From the NCBI GenBank assembly GCA_014218235.1, contig CM024764.1, forward strand, positions 68,857,184-68,921,183: DNA of 64,000 bases, given 5' to 3'. Position numbers and translations under genes: made by a program. The notes under the pieces were generated by a model. That model did no database searches, was not told the origin of the DNA, and saw nothing but the letters and a program-made list of their open reading frames with translations. The stretch's first letter is position 1. The number at the start of each line of letters is the position of its first letter. Origin of the DNA: Colocasia esculenta. Lineage: Eukaryota > Streptophyta > Magnoliopsida > Alismatales > Araceae. Shown here piece by piece: positions 32,471 through 44,029 of the stretch.

Positions 32471-34990
32471 CGCCCCCATTCCCCCCATGAAAAAGAGGAG
32501 GTCGGCCCCCGGGAGATGCTACAGCCCCTTTGAGAAATTGCTGTCCCCCTTCCCGTGAAATCCCAAACAATAGAAAATTTTGATTTCCAAAGTCCCCGTC
32601 TCTCTCAATCTCATTTCTTGTGTGAGTGAAGGTACCAAATCTTCTTCCCCCGAGTGTTGAGAGGTTGTCCGTATGCGGCATCGGCGAACTTCTTCGGCTT
32701 AAGTCCGCAATGGCGGCACCGGCCCCCATGGGCTATAGGTTCTAAATACCGTCCATTTTGGACATATGGTATTTTAGATACCTTTGTAATTCGTCCCACC
32801 TCCCATCGAGTTTTAACTCTCCGGGATGGTGTGTTTGTGCTATATGCATATGTTTCTTAGAGGAGACTCCGCCCAAGTGGAGATTCTGCCCAAGAACATG
32901 TTCATATATTCACAAATTTGTACTTTTATATATATGTTTCCTAGAGGAAACTCTGCCCAAGTGGAGATTCTGTCTAAGAATATATCTATAAAGCTCAAAT
33001 TTGTGCCTATACATATGTGTTTCTTGAAAGGAAGCTCTGCCCATGTCAAAGTTTTCCTTCTAAAAACATATCCATATAATCACAAACTTTGTACTCATAT
33101 ACATGTGTTTCTTAGTGGAAACTCTGCCCAAATGGAGTCTCCGCCCAAGGATATATCTATAATCATAAATTTGTATTATATGCATATACTTCTCAAAAGG
33201 AATCCTGCGTGAGCAGTGGTGCCTTCTTATCGGATACTCCGCCTAAGCAGAGACACTGTTGAGAATATATACATAAAACGTAAATTTAGTTTATATGTAC
33301 ATATGTTCCTTAGGGGAAGGTTCCCTCTAGACGGATATTTTGTCTAAAGGTATATCTGTATATCATAAATTCGCATTTATATGCATATATGTCTCAAAAG
33401 GGATTCCGTTCAAACGGAGGTACCTTTTACCGGATACTCTGTTTAAACAGAGATACCGTCCGAGAATATGTTCATAAATTGCAAATTTGTGTTTATACAC
33501 ATATACCTTCTTAGGGCAAAATTCCTCTGGGCAAAGATTCTCCCAAGGACACATGAGTATAAACATATGTTCACATGAATACGTCTCTATGAGGACACTG
33601 CTTAAGCAGAGACTTGCCAGAACACATTGGTATACACACATCCAAAGAAAAGGGGAATAAGACAAGAACTGTGCTCAAATACTCCGAATGGAAACACATA
33701 TGCATACTCACAAGAATCATGTCCATGTGGACAGTTTCCAGAAAAGAACTATAACATGACAAGGACTTCCATGGAGATATATTCATATGTTCTCCAGAAA
33801 TCATACCCACATGAGCGAAAAATGAGGAGGAAAGAAACTCTGCCTCAAATTCGGACTTCGCTCAAAAAGGGCACTGTAAAAGAACCTCATATAAAAAATT
33901 TGATACAGTAATCCTTCTTATACAGAAGTGTTACTCCGGGTCATAATACCCCCAAGTTCAGAATCAAAATCCATGGGTATATACCCGTTCACAATAACAA
34001 TCCTCATGTTTTCCCAAATAAAAATTTCTAATCAACCTTTTGCAAATAAAAGAAAGACCACAAATAGGGCCACGGGTATATACCCGTTCCCCTCTCAAAA
34101 TCACACTTTGGACTCAAAAAGGCAGTCATTTCAAAAATGAAATATTCAAAGCAAAAGCATTTCAAAATAATCAAAAGAAAGGAAAAACATGTTATGGTCA
34201 GGATTTTCTAAAAGCGTGCATATTTTCTCATCCTTTGCTATGAATGGTATTCGGGTTAAAACTGGTGTTAAATAATACCAAAGTTTTTAACTCGATGTAA
34301 ATGTAACTCGATTCCAATCGATAGAGACAGAGGTCGCACATGCTACCTCAATCACCTGATGATATAGATAATACGGACTCAAGGAGTTCAGATTAAATAC
34401 GACGCACATGTCCGTTCCACGGACATCATACCCGTCCGTTTCACGAACACCACACCCGTCCGTTCCATGGACACCCAAAAAATACTTTCTCCCACATTAC
34501 GCGGACTCTTTCTTCTGTCTATTAGACAGACTGGCACGCCCCGCAAATCACAATACGCAAATCAAAGCATGTGAAATAAATGAATACCCAAATGAAATGA
34601 ATACATGAACTAGATAAAATGAATGAGCAAACAAAATCAAATGAACGATCGATGATATTTTTCCTGTGTCAACAGCCCCTTACCTTGGGGCGCCGGCTCT
34701 ACAAGGAAATATGCATGGCTAACTAAGGCAGGGGGAAAGCTTGCCTGGTTGTGCCCCCCCTATAAAAACAAAGGAGACGCTTCAGACCAAGGTATGCTAC
34801 TCGTGGCATAAGAACTCTCTCACTTCTTTCCTTTTGCTTGACTTGGGCGTCGGAGTGTCTACCCACCGAGGCAACTCGGTGGTTTTTGCAGGTTTAGTCT
34901 TAAGCAGCCCAAGCCGACGACGACCCGCCATCGCCTCGGAGCCCACTTGGATTGACCCCGGTCAAATCCCTCATTGCTCGTGCAGCAACA

Positions 34991-36841
34991 GAAATGTATA
35001 GATATCAACACAATATTCATGGGTATGTGGATGTATTTCCGGCTGAGTCTCTGCTTAGGCAGAGTATCCTCATGGAGACGTATTCATATGAACGTGTGGT
35101 TATATAAACATGCCCTCGGGAGAACCTTTGCTTAAAGGAATTTCACCTAAGAAACATATGTGTATATAAACAACAAATTTGTAGCTTATGAATATATTCT
35201 CGAGCGGCCTCTCTGTTTGAGCAGAGTACCCGGCAGAAGCCTCTGCTTGGGCAAAGTCCTTTTGAGAAATATATGCATATGAATGCAAATTTGTAATTAT
35301 ATGAAATATTCTTGAGGCAGAATCCTCGAGAAATTCTCCTAAGGAACATATATGTATATAAACATAAATTTGCAATTTATGAATATATTCTCGAACGGCA
35401 TCTCTATTTGAGCAGAGTACCCGGTAGAAGGTGCCTCTACGTGGGCAGAGTCCTTTTGGAGAAATATATGCATATGAATGCAAATTTGTGATCATATAAA
35501 TATGTCTTTAGGCAGAATCTCTGCTTGGGCAAAGTCTCCTCTAAGAAACATATATATATAAACACGAATTCATGATTATACGAACATGAACTTGGAGGGA
35601 ACTTTTGCCTGGGCAGAGTTCTCCCTAAGAAACATACATGTATAGACACAAATTTGCAATTCTATGGATATATCCTTAGGCAGAGTTTCCCTTAGGAAAC
35701 ATATACATAAGAACACAAATTTGTGAATATACGAATATGTTCTCGGGTAGAACCTCCGCTTGGGCAGAGTTCCTCTAAGAACATATACATATAAACACGA
35801 GTTTGTAGTTATTGGATATGTCCTTGAGAAGAGATTTCGCTGGGCGGGTCCTTCACTTCACAAGGAACATATATGTATATAAACAAATTTGCAATTTTAT
35901 ATATATGTTCTCGGGCAGAATCTCCGCTTGGGCAGAGTTTCCCACTAAGAAACATATACATAAGAACACAAATTGTTAATATACGAATATGTTCTTGAGC
36001 AGAACCTCCGCTTGGGCAGAGTCTCCTCTAAGAAACATAGACATATAAGCACAAATCCACCATCCCAGAGTCTTGCTCGATGGGTGGGGAGAACATATGC
36101 ATCTAAATGCGCATACCCATAGAGTCTGATCAATATGGAGTCATTTAAAGCATGAGAACAAGGGTATTTAAATACCGTATATCCATAGAGTCTTGCTCGA
36201 TATGATGGTATTTAAACCCCGAAGGAAATTTCCCCCACAGAGTCTTGCTCGATGTGGGGGGAAGAACCGCAGCTACGGATTTTTGAAAGGGATGAAGAAG
36301 ATGTCGATGGCGTTTGGAACTGATTCCTCCCCCTCGCCGAACTATTCCACGCCTTGCTATCGGGCTAGAGAAGGGGCTAATACCTTCACACACCCAAGCA
36401 GGGGAACAATGAGAAAGGGAGTTTTGGAAGGAGAAATGCTCTTTTCTATTTTTCTGGATTTTTAGAGGGGATTTTTGACTGGCCTTCGCCGACACCTTCT
36501 CCGGGGAAGCTCTCCTTTTGCTTGGGGAATGAGGGCCTTTTATAGGGGAAGGCCCCCTTACATTGCGTGGGGGAGAGAACCCCAACCGATGGTGACATGG
36601 GATTAACCGATGGTGACCTCATGATGAGGTAACCATCGTTTAGGGGAGGAGCCCCCTCAACCGATGGTGACCTCAAGATGAGGTCACCATCGGTTTGGGT
36701 CTCCCAACCGATGGTGAATCACCATCGGTTAGGGGGGAGAACCCCTAAAACCGATGGTGACATCATTGTGATGTCACCATTGGTTAGGAGTCTTCTAACC
36801 GATGGAGGAGGGGGGAATCTTCTATAAATATCCCCCACACA
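34991..36841 (-). repeat. 5' LTR of element A, distal part
   Basis: It resumes the LTR broken at 16,652. It contains degenerate repeats of about 90-100 bp with CTCTGC-TTAG-GCAGAG-type hairpins (35,040-36,060), AGAGTCTTGCTCGAT repeats (36,066-36,255), a minus-strand TATA box (36,536-36,544, CCTTTTATA on this strand) and U3 palindromes (36,583-36,804). With 15,572-16,652 the LTR is about 2.9 kb, close to that of B. The outer edge at 36,841 is tentative. Confidence 0.78.
36583..36804. repeat. U3 palindromes of LTR A with extended arms
   Basis: About six AACCGATGG palindromes with longer arms than in B. The one at 36,659-36,695 has two perfect 17-base arms (start AACCGATGGTGACCTCA) around AGA. 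The one near 36,749-36,787 has CATCA...TGATG where the former has CCTCA...TGAGG, so both arms changed together. Confidence 0.9.
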
Positions 36842-37699
36842 CCCCATTTACAAGGCTTTGTTCTTGCCGGGGGTGCTGGAATTTTCTCTTCTTCTCCTCG
36901 GAGTTCCGCCCGATAGAAGACTGATTTTGCAAAGCTTCGGAGTTCTTCCTCGAGTTTGTTCTTGTACTTGGTCTTATAGACTTGTGCTGCCGGATTTTTT
37001 TTCCTGCTTGTACTTTGAACGGAGAAATGCTCTCCCTTGGACTTCAATTTAACTGGAAAAGTTGGCACCATTTAAAGGGCCGGATTCCCTTGTTGAACTC
37101 GGAGAAGACCCCCGAACAGTCTTGTAATCTAAGTAACCATGGGGTCACTTAAAATCACAATTCATTTGGCCTTTAAGCAGGCTACTTGATGAATCTGTTG
37201 AAATCAGGTCCATGATAACCACCATCTGATCTTCAAGGTCCAACAACCCTTTTTATGTGGTTATATGAGCATTAACTGTCAAGATAGATTTAGTTAACCA
37301 ACTCATTAGACCATTATATATGGACTGTCAAGTCTTCTCCTGGCAGACATCCATCACAAATTTACCCTCAACAAGCCCCCATTTAGTGGGAAAATTCCAG
37401 ACCAGTCCCCATTTATTGAGAAAATGGTAGAACAGTCCCTATTTAATGGGAAAGTCATGAAACAGTCCCCATCTAATGGGAGAATTATAAATCAGTCCCT
37501 ATCGAGGGAAAGAATTGTGAATCTACGGTCACAATATCATTTATGACACATAAAAGGATCGGGACAAGGTATCAAAGGTGCTTGAGGTTCTCTTCGATGT
37601 AAATTAACACTGATCTTCATCGGTGGGGAAGGGTCCAGCTCAGGAAATCCTAAATCCGAAATCCGAAATAATATGCAACGAGCACCCGCATATCTATTT
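36842..37699. other. Unassigned stretch
   Basis: No gene recognised. A plus-strand TATAAATA lies at 36,823-36,830, just before it. 37,370-37,510 holds a short repeat of CAGTCCCCATTTAnTGGGA-like units. It may belong to the decayed gypsy fragment that follows. Confidence 0.4.
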
Positions 37700-39304
37700 A
37701 AGAAATTCCGCATGTTGAAAAAACATTAATCTTCTTAGACCCAGACATAGTAATAAGAGAAGTCCCATGGGGAGTTCCCTTCTTTATCACCAGAATAGAT
37801 GAGGAACCTTTTCAGGATCTGTTGCCAAGAAGGTTAATCACATTGCCCCCCACCCTAAAAATGCCAACATTCTGTCACAACACAACAATACAACTATTGT
37901 TTATATTATCGTTCTGCGGAGCACACAATTCATGGTTGCCAAGCATTTAAGGATGCTTTGGAAGGCCTAATCACTAGAGGAGCAATAGATTTGAGAGGTA
38001 AACCCATCTCAACCATATGAAGTGCTTAGACAACACCTGACAGCGAATGTTATACATCAAGGCCAAACTAGTCAGCTCGAAGAAAGTCCTCAGGTGGAAA
38101 CACAAGGAGGAACTCTGATTCCCCTCTAACCAGTAGATCTTTGCATTATATGGTGATAGAATTATGGGACTTGGATCAATTCAAAACGGCAACATATGCA
38201 ATTAGTCCGAGAGTTTGCCTATATTAAGGATCACTTGCTGAAGACAACGATGGATGCCATAATTCATAATATCATGACAGAAAGGTCAGTCCTATTAGGC
38301 CGGTCTAATTGGGGCTTGATGCTTAGGCAACCTTATTCAGTGCTCATGGCCAAGAATCCACAACACCCTGTTTCAATTGGGACTTGGCCTGCACGGGAAG
38401 ATGATACCGTAGTGACCCAGTCTCGAGTGGTGTAGGAGGAAAGGGTTACCCTTTTAGGAAAGGGCTACCTTGCAAGAAGGCCAAAGTGGAACCACCAATA
38501 GAGTGGAGTTACCACTGCATTTGGGGGCTGGGGCAGGAATGAACTAGATTAGTTCCATATCAAAAATCAGGAGAATGTTACCGGGCTATATATGTGGGAT
38601 TATGGTTCATAACTTGTAAGGCTCCTTTTGGGGACAAAACCGTGTTGGCTTGACCGGGCTGTGACATATATGGTATCAGAGCACGCCCTGTCTAGTATGA
38701 TATGAGTTGGTTTGAGGACGAACCAGGCAGAAGCTGGTGGGCCTTTAGTGACCCAATCATGAGTAGTGTAGGAGGAAAGGGCTACCCATTTAGGAAAAGG
38801 CTGCCTAGCAAGAAGGCCAGCGAGGAGCCACCAACGGAGTAGAGCTACCCCTGCGTATGGAGGAAGGGGCAGGAATGAACTGGATTAGTCCTATATTGGA
38901 AATCGGGAGATTGTTATTGGGCTATGCATGTGGGTTGTGGTCCATAACTTGTGAGGCGCCTTTTGCGGATAAAACCATGTGAGCTTGGCCCGAAGTAGAC
39001 AATTCTTCACAAGGGGTGGATCTGACTATGACATTATGTAAGTAGGATACATCGACCATTTACAGCAAATACAGTAGGATTGCTCTCCCCTGAATTGAAC
39101 CAAGCCAGTGGATTAGAGAAGGAAGAGGAAATCTTCGAAGTCTATGAAGCCGCCACAAATGAAGACGACGACTTCATGTATCTACAACTTGCCCCCAAAG
39201 AGATTGAAGATGGTGGTCATGCAACTTTAGATGAACTGGTCAAACTTGACCTAGGAAGTCCTGAAGATCCCGAGCATATTTTGCAGCTGACATCACTTCT
39301 CTGA
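37700..39304 (+). pseudogene. Decayed Tat-type gypsy polyprotein fragment
   Basis: Short pieces resemble a gypsy gag-pol. Around 37,903-37,990 YYRSAEHTIHGCQAFKDALE recalls the H...C knuckle-like gag end. A frame at 39,080-39,304 ends LVKLDLGSPEDPEHILQLTS, like the segment just before RT (compare IELNLGNQDDPRP in element A). RT and beyond are absent. A TRIM-like element lies in the middle (38,412-39,001). Confidence 0.55.
38412..39001 (+). mobile_element. Old TRIM-like element
   Basis: Two direct repeats of about 255 bp (38,412-38,666 and 38,746-39,001) start TAGTGACCCA and end in GACA. Between them lie TGGTATCAGAGC (38,671-38,682, an initiator-Met PBS) and a purine-rich GAAGCTGGTGGGCC before the second repeat. 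The repeats differ at many positions, so it is older than the Cassandra copy. No 5S-like sequence and no clear target duplication. Confidence 0.7.
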
Positions 39305-39378
39305 TGTGGGATTCAAGGATTTAAATATTTCCAATCAGCTCTATTGCTGAGAGGAGGGCCAATCAAAAGTCTAATGAG

Positions 39379-39457
39379 ACTAGTTGATCTGCTGAGATGC
39401 CTACTTTCCTTAACTTTACTAGTTGATCTGCTGAGATGCCTACTTTCCTTAACTTTT
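39379..39457. repeat. 39-bp tandem duplication
   Basis: Two adjacent copies starting ACTAGTTGATCTGCTGAGAT at 39,379 and 39,418, in otherwise gene-free sequence (39,305-39,989). Confidence 0.9.
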
Positions 39458-39989
39458 CTGTTTAAGCCCATGCATTTAGGTGGGCAAGCTCAAATATCTC
39501 CCTGGACTTTAGAAGAATGTATGGGGAAGTCCTAGATATGGTTAGGTAGTGTTTTTTTCTAAGCCGTGTACAGGACAATAGGAAAAAGATAATATAGATT
39601 TAGAAGGTTTTTTCTGAAAAGTTTCTTTTGTCTTCTGAAGTTTAATTGCAACTCTTTTGTTATTTCAGGGGAGACTTGCCTCTGATAGCTCCTATGTTAG
39701 GTGAAGGAGTTGTCTTCTATTTCCATCCCTTGTGGAAATCACAGTATTATATCTTGATTTTGCAGATGGGCATTTCCTTATCTTCTTTGAATTTTTTTTA
39801 TTGCCTGGCACAAACTTTGAAACTGTCTGAATTGACTGAGTATAGACAATGAAATGAGGAAAGGAAATATGTTTTTTTATGAATTGTTGCATTTCCTTTA
39901 CATTACTCTTTATTCTTTTTGTTATCTTAGAAATCCTATTTTATTGCATGACGCTGCATAATGGCTATCTTGAATGGATGATTTTTCAG

Positions 39990-42925
39990 ATATTGTCTGG
40001 AAGATTTTTGGTGGGATACGGGAAAGATATAATTAACATTCATCATGGTCTTCTTCCATTGTTTAAGGGTGGGAACCCTTCTAAACAGGTTTCTGTTCAT
40101 GGCTTCTCCTCCAATTACTTGCATATATCTTTTTCCCCTCGTCTTTATTTAATTTGGCTGTGAAATTGCAGGCTTACCATGCAGGAGTCAAATTGATAGG
40201 TGCAACAAGTCACTTCATCACTGACGACCTTGATGCAGGACCAATAATTGAGCAGATGGTGATGTTCTACTTCCATGTAGTATCCACATTTTTCTGCCTT
40301 TTGTCCTTGGTTAATCTGAATTTTGAGCCCTTATTGAGAATTTTTTTTTATCAATTTGTGTGCTTTTATGGATGATGATTACTTGAACCAGAAGCTCCTG
40401 AGCGTTAGCTTTCAGTGAGCAAGCCAAATAACCAGTCCACTAAACGTTGTTGAAGTTTTATATAGATGGACCACTTTTTTGCTTTTACTAATCATATATG
40501 GATCTCTCTGTCAAACTGCTGTTACAAAATTGTAATTATTAAATTTGATTGTGAGGATTAGTTGGATAACTTTCAACTAAGCATATACTATCAGTCTTCT
40601 GGTACTCAAAGAGTTTGGGAGTTAAGAGATTTTGTGGACATTTATGGCTCATTCATTAGGCAAATTTGACAAATAGTCTAAGCAACGCAAATAGCAAGTA
40701 AGGTTTCTCTTTTTTCCCTGCTTACCTGGTCTCAGTTCATTTTGGAGCTCCAGGTAGAAAAGTTGTTACTTGTCTCCATTGTGGCAATTTGGTGAGCACA
40801 GGAGAGATTTGAAATGCATCTTTCAAGTTGGAAGAGACCAAAGATCTGTTATTACCTTTCCAGTGAGACAAGCACTTGTCCAAATGGATCTGCAAGTTAA
40901 CAAGGAGGCTCTCTGAAGTCTGGACCACACAAAACAATTAGGAGCAAGTGATTCTCTATTCTTCCCCTTACAATTAGATTCCTGAGGAAATTGGGAGAGA
41001 AATCTGAGAAAAGCTAATGTTTTATCATACATTGTCAATGTAGGGCAAACAGAGCAAGAAGTGTGTGAATAACTCATAACAGTTACAGTATATCCATCAA
41101 ACTTGGAAATTATGAATATGGTGGTCAGAATTTGGTGATGTTTGCAAGTTTCGTGCTTGGGTTTTGAATCTTTTGATGTTTTGGGGGAAAAAGTCTCTTC
41201 ATATAGACTGAACAGCTTTGAGAACTTCCTCATTGTTTTTTTCAAATAAAGTACCTAGAGTTTATATTGGGAGAGCGCACCTCTGAAGAGGAATATACCT
41301 GCTCCACCCAAATAAACCCAGGTTAATTAAACACATAGCCACCGGGGCATACCCCTGCAGTACAACAGAAAGAGAATATACTTTCATGTCCATAGTGACA
41401 TATAAGAAACAAATATAAGGTAAGCCTAGCTTATAGTCTTTCTGGCGGTCCCTGGCTGCTCATTTACATGTGTAAAATATGCATTCTCAGCCAAAGAATA
41501 AGCTTGGTTTGCTAAGATATCAGTAACCTAATTAGCTTTTCGGTGTATGTGTGTAATGGAGCAGTTGTGATCTTGGAGAAGCTTTTTAATTTCAGCAACA
41601 GTAGATAAAATTCTCCCAAGGACATGAGACACCACCAGATATGCCACCAACAAGAAGGGCAGAATCATTCCCAATTTCATGCAATAAGAGATATAATATC
41701 CCACAATGCCGAAGGGCATCAAGTAGAGCTCTTGTTTCAGCAACCAGGTTGTGGCATTGACTATTGAAGTGAGAAAAAGACCATGACATTTCCCTTCACA
41801 ATCATGAATGATACCCCCTCCAGCACCTGGACCAGGTTGTGGCAACAAGAATGGCAGAATCACTCTCAATTTCATGCAATAAGATATTCAATAGCCCACA
41901 ATACCGAAGGGCATCAAGTAGAGCTCTTGCTTCAGCAACCAGGTTGTGGCATTGACCATAGAAGTGAGAAAAGGCCATGACAGTTCCCTTTGCAATCATG
42001 AATTATACCCCCTCCGGCACTTGGACCAGGTTGTGGCAACAAGAATGGCAGAATCACTCTCATTTTCATGCAGTAAGAGATTTAATAGCCCACAATACCT
42101 AAAGGCATCAAGTGAGAAAAGGCCATGACAGTTCCCTTCACAATCATGAAAGACACCCCCTCCAGCACCTGGACCAGGTTGTGGCAACAAGAATGGCAGA
42201 ATCACTTTCAATTTCATGCAATAAGAGGTTTAATAGCCCACAATACCAAAGGGCATCAAGTAGAGCTCTTGCTTCAGCAACCAGGTTGTGGCATTGACCA
42301 TAGAAGTGAGAAAAGGTCATGACAGTTCCCTTTGCAATCATGAACGATACCCCCTCCAGCACCTGGACCAGGAGTGCCTTTACTAGCCCCATCAACATTC
42401 AACTTCAGTAGAACTTTTTTTCATGTTTACTGATACAAAGTCGAAATAGTTCCATTTGGGAATAGCTGTTGTTTTGTGCTTAAACCCTACATAAGGATCT
42501 CCATAGCCATGGAAACTCATCCACTGCTTCAGCTGGTCTCCAGGTATGAGCCATTTTTTTCCCTCTGAAATTGTTCATTTAAAAATTTGTGGAATATTTT
42601 AACTTGCTGTCGTTAGCTGAAGATTTGTAAAATTTGTAACATTTATAAAAATTTGTTTACTGTCGTTAGCTGTCTTTTTCACTTTATAACCCTTTTCATT
42701 TATAAAATTTGCTGAAGATTTGTAACTTACTGTCGTTAGCTTTTGAAACATTCACTTTCCATTCTGCTTCTACAACAGGTTGAGAGAGTTTCACACAGAG
42801 ACAATCTTCGAAGCTTTGTACAAAAGTCGGAATACCTTGAGAAGCAATGCCTAGCAAAGGCAATAAAGTCATACTGTGAACTCCGAGTGCTGCGCCATGA
42901 AGTGAAAAGGACCGTTGTTTTCTGA
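39990..42925 (+). CDS. PURU: Formyltetrahydrofolate deformylase (PurU), last three coding exons
   Basis: Hydrolyses 10-formyltetrahydrofolate to tetrahydrofolate and formate; in plants this is a mitochondrial enzyme linked to photorespiration. Exons: 39,990-40,088, 40,172-40,258 and 42,779-42,925 (TGA). All have AG/GT borders and phase-0 joins, giving 110 codons. The first holds INIHHGLLPLFKGGNP, with the Asn and His of the formyltransferase triad. The second holds GATSHFITDDLDAGPIIEQM, with the triad Asp. The third is VERVSHRDNLRSFVQKSEYL and on to KRTVVF. Plant PurU has roughly 300 or more residues with an N-terminal ACT domain, so about two thirds is missing. No further exon is visible in 39,305-39,989. 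Either the 5' exons lie beyond the transposon cluster (an intron of more than 39 kb) or this is a 5'-truncated copy. No stops in what is present. The last intron is 2.5 kb. Confidence 0.9.
41520..42420 (-). repeat. Amplified RNase H-like fragment in the PURU intron
   Basis: On the minus strand, sequence near 42,350-42,420 encodes KLNVDGASKGTPGPGAGGG, the start of a plant RNase H-like (RVT_3) domain of the type found in LINEs and their derivatives. The following segment (AEARALLDAL, then EIESDSAILV) is repeated four times at about 41,656, 41,849, 42,050 and 42,190. The period is about 195 bp; the third copy lacks about 55 bp. All copies have lost a common frame. Confidence 0.75.
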
Positions 42926-44029
42926 AGGTTGGATGTCCACACGTTGTATTTTATGCATATAGTTTCCCATTTGTTTTGACAATGTGTATGTAGTTTCCCA
43001 TTTCGTCCAATTGGCACTCTGTAAAGTGCCGTAATATCAGGTTTAAGGTGGTTCTCAGGCTGAAAGATGGATCTGGAAAAGAAAAAGGACCGTCAGACTT
43101 GTTGACTGCATCACAAAGATCATTTAGCAGACAAAAGTTGAGAGGTTTCTGAGTTAATGTTGAGAATTTGTGTCTTGACCCAGACCTCACAGGACGGCGG
43201 CCCCAATAGAGAACTAAAAAGACATTAGTCAATGCTATTATTATTATTATTATTATTATTAGGTTTTTTACGTAATACCCCCTGAAATCTATTGATATTG
43301 CAAATATACTCTGGAATCTTGATAATTCTTGAAAACACCTTCAAATCTTGAACAATGCTCTTCATCATTAGCTGTTGCGTTGTCGCCTAACCATTTCTTA
43401 AATGTGAAACCAAGTTTAGCCTATGTGCTTATACCACAAGATATCTTTCTTTTGCCCCTTTGTGCGTGGGTGCAACTCTTTAGGCGACAAGGGAGAAAGG
43501 AAAAAACCTTCTAGCTTTTGAGATCTTGAACTTTCTGAAGTTGGGCAGGTACATTTATACAAGTCAAATTATGAATTTGTCATGTTCTTGATATTATTAT
43601 GTTCTTTAATTACTTGTATCACTTGTTTTATCCCATGACATTTGGTAATCTTCTTGATATGCATGGCTTTTAGTACTGTTTCATTGAAATTTCTAACATG
43701 AAGCTATGTTCATGTGTTTTCTTTGAACTATAGTTCAAGTATTTCTTGAACTCCGACATTATGTCTCCCCTATATTCATGTGCAAATCTTTAAATTCGAT
43801 TTATGAGGAGGTTAGGGTCTTTCTTTATAAGGTCCTGTCCTTACTTTTTCCACTGTAACTCATGCATGATTCTCTTTCGAGAATTCCACTTGTGACATCC
43901 TTATTCAATAAATGGGCTTAAAAGAAATTAAGATCTGTTTATACTGTCAAAGTGGTTTTTCGAACATAGCTTTGCATGTATAACATTTAATCACATGCGT
44001 AGTCTCTTTTAGAATTAAGTTTCATTAGA
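42926..44029. other. 3' flank of PURU and gene-free DNA
   Basis: Presumably 3' UTR then intergenic. It holds a perfect ATT microsatellite at 43,235-43,261. No gene seen. Confidence 0.6.

Larger units (their letters stand above)
16920..34674 (+). mobile_element. Element B: complete but internally deleted Tat-lineage LTR retrotransposon
   Basis: A 17.8-kb element with both LTRs (16,920-19,676 and 31,854-34,674), PBS, PPT and perfect GCCCC duplications (16,915-16,919 and 34,675-34,679). It follows the plan of element A: leader ORF, gag, protease, pol remnant, minisatellite, duplicated hairpin blocks and antisense gene. It has lost the RT catalytic core and nearly all RNase H and integrase, and its gag is heavily frameshifted. 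It must have moved with enzymes from another element if the losses preceded insertion. Differences between its two LTRs look like one array unit plus many small indels. Confidence 0.93.
31854..34674 (+). repeat. 3' LTR, element B
   Basis: Begins TGTGGACACAAAA and ends TTTCCTGTGTCAACA, followed by GCCCC. It is colinear with the 5' LTR but has one more palindrome unit and many single-base indels. Confidence 0.93.
16653..34990 (+). mobile_element. Probable solo LTR of another family, split by element B
   Basis: Sequence at 16,653-16,919 and 34,680-34,990 (about 578 bp together) matches neither element A nor B. It starts TGATACTGATAACCACGCCG and ends CGTGCAGCAACA. A TATAAAAA box on the plus strand (about 34,760) and a late segment with GTCTACCCACCGAGGCAACT resemble plant gypsy LTRs. 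Flanks TGAAT and GAAAT give no convincing target duplication, so the edges are uncertain by several bases. With no internal region it is read as a solo LTR. Confidence 0.6.
1..36841 (-). mobile_element. Element A: Tat-lineage Ty3/gypsy LTR retrotransposon, left end outside window
   Basis: A minus-strand retrotransposon. Going leftwards from the right end it shows a 5' LTR (15,572-16,652 plus 34,991 to about 36,841, split by a nested insertion), a primer binding site, a leader ORF, gag, protease, RT, RNase H, a second RNase H, integrase, a minisatellite, a duplicated hairpin block and an antisense gene. Two successive RNase H domains and an antisense ORF between pol and the 3' LTR are known traits of the plant Tat lineage, so I assign it there. 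The 3' LTR would lie left of base 1. Coding regions carry stops and frameshifts, so this copy is defective. The outer LTR edge at 36,841 is inferred from the end of similarity to element B's LTR and a terminal CA. Confidence 0.85.

Noticed and set aside
16920..34674. Dating element B from the LTR differences seen by eye
   Set aside because: Many differences are single-base indels in homopolymers, which may be sequencing error; no age is given.
36145..36585. 146-residue minus-strand ORF as a gene
   Set aside because: Lies in the LTR of element A around the TATA region; sequence looks like LTR leader, no domain.
36823..36830. Divergent promoter pair around the U3 palindromes of LTR A
   Set aside because: A plus-strand TATAAATA is present, but it sits at the uncertain outer edge of the LTR and has no matching counterpart in element B.
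38671..38682. tRNA gene
   Set aside because: TGGTATCAGAGC is the complement of a tRNA 3' end (a PBS); no cloverleaf around it.
39646..39852. Upstream PURU exon
   Set aside because: The frame starting after TTTCAG shows no similarity to the expected PurU region and soon stops.
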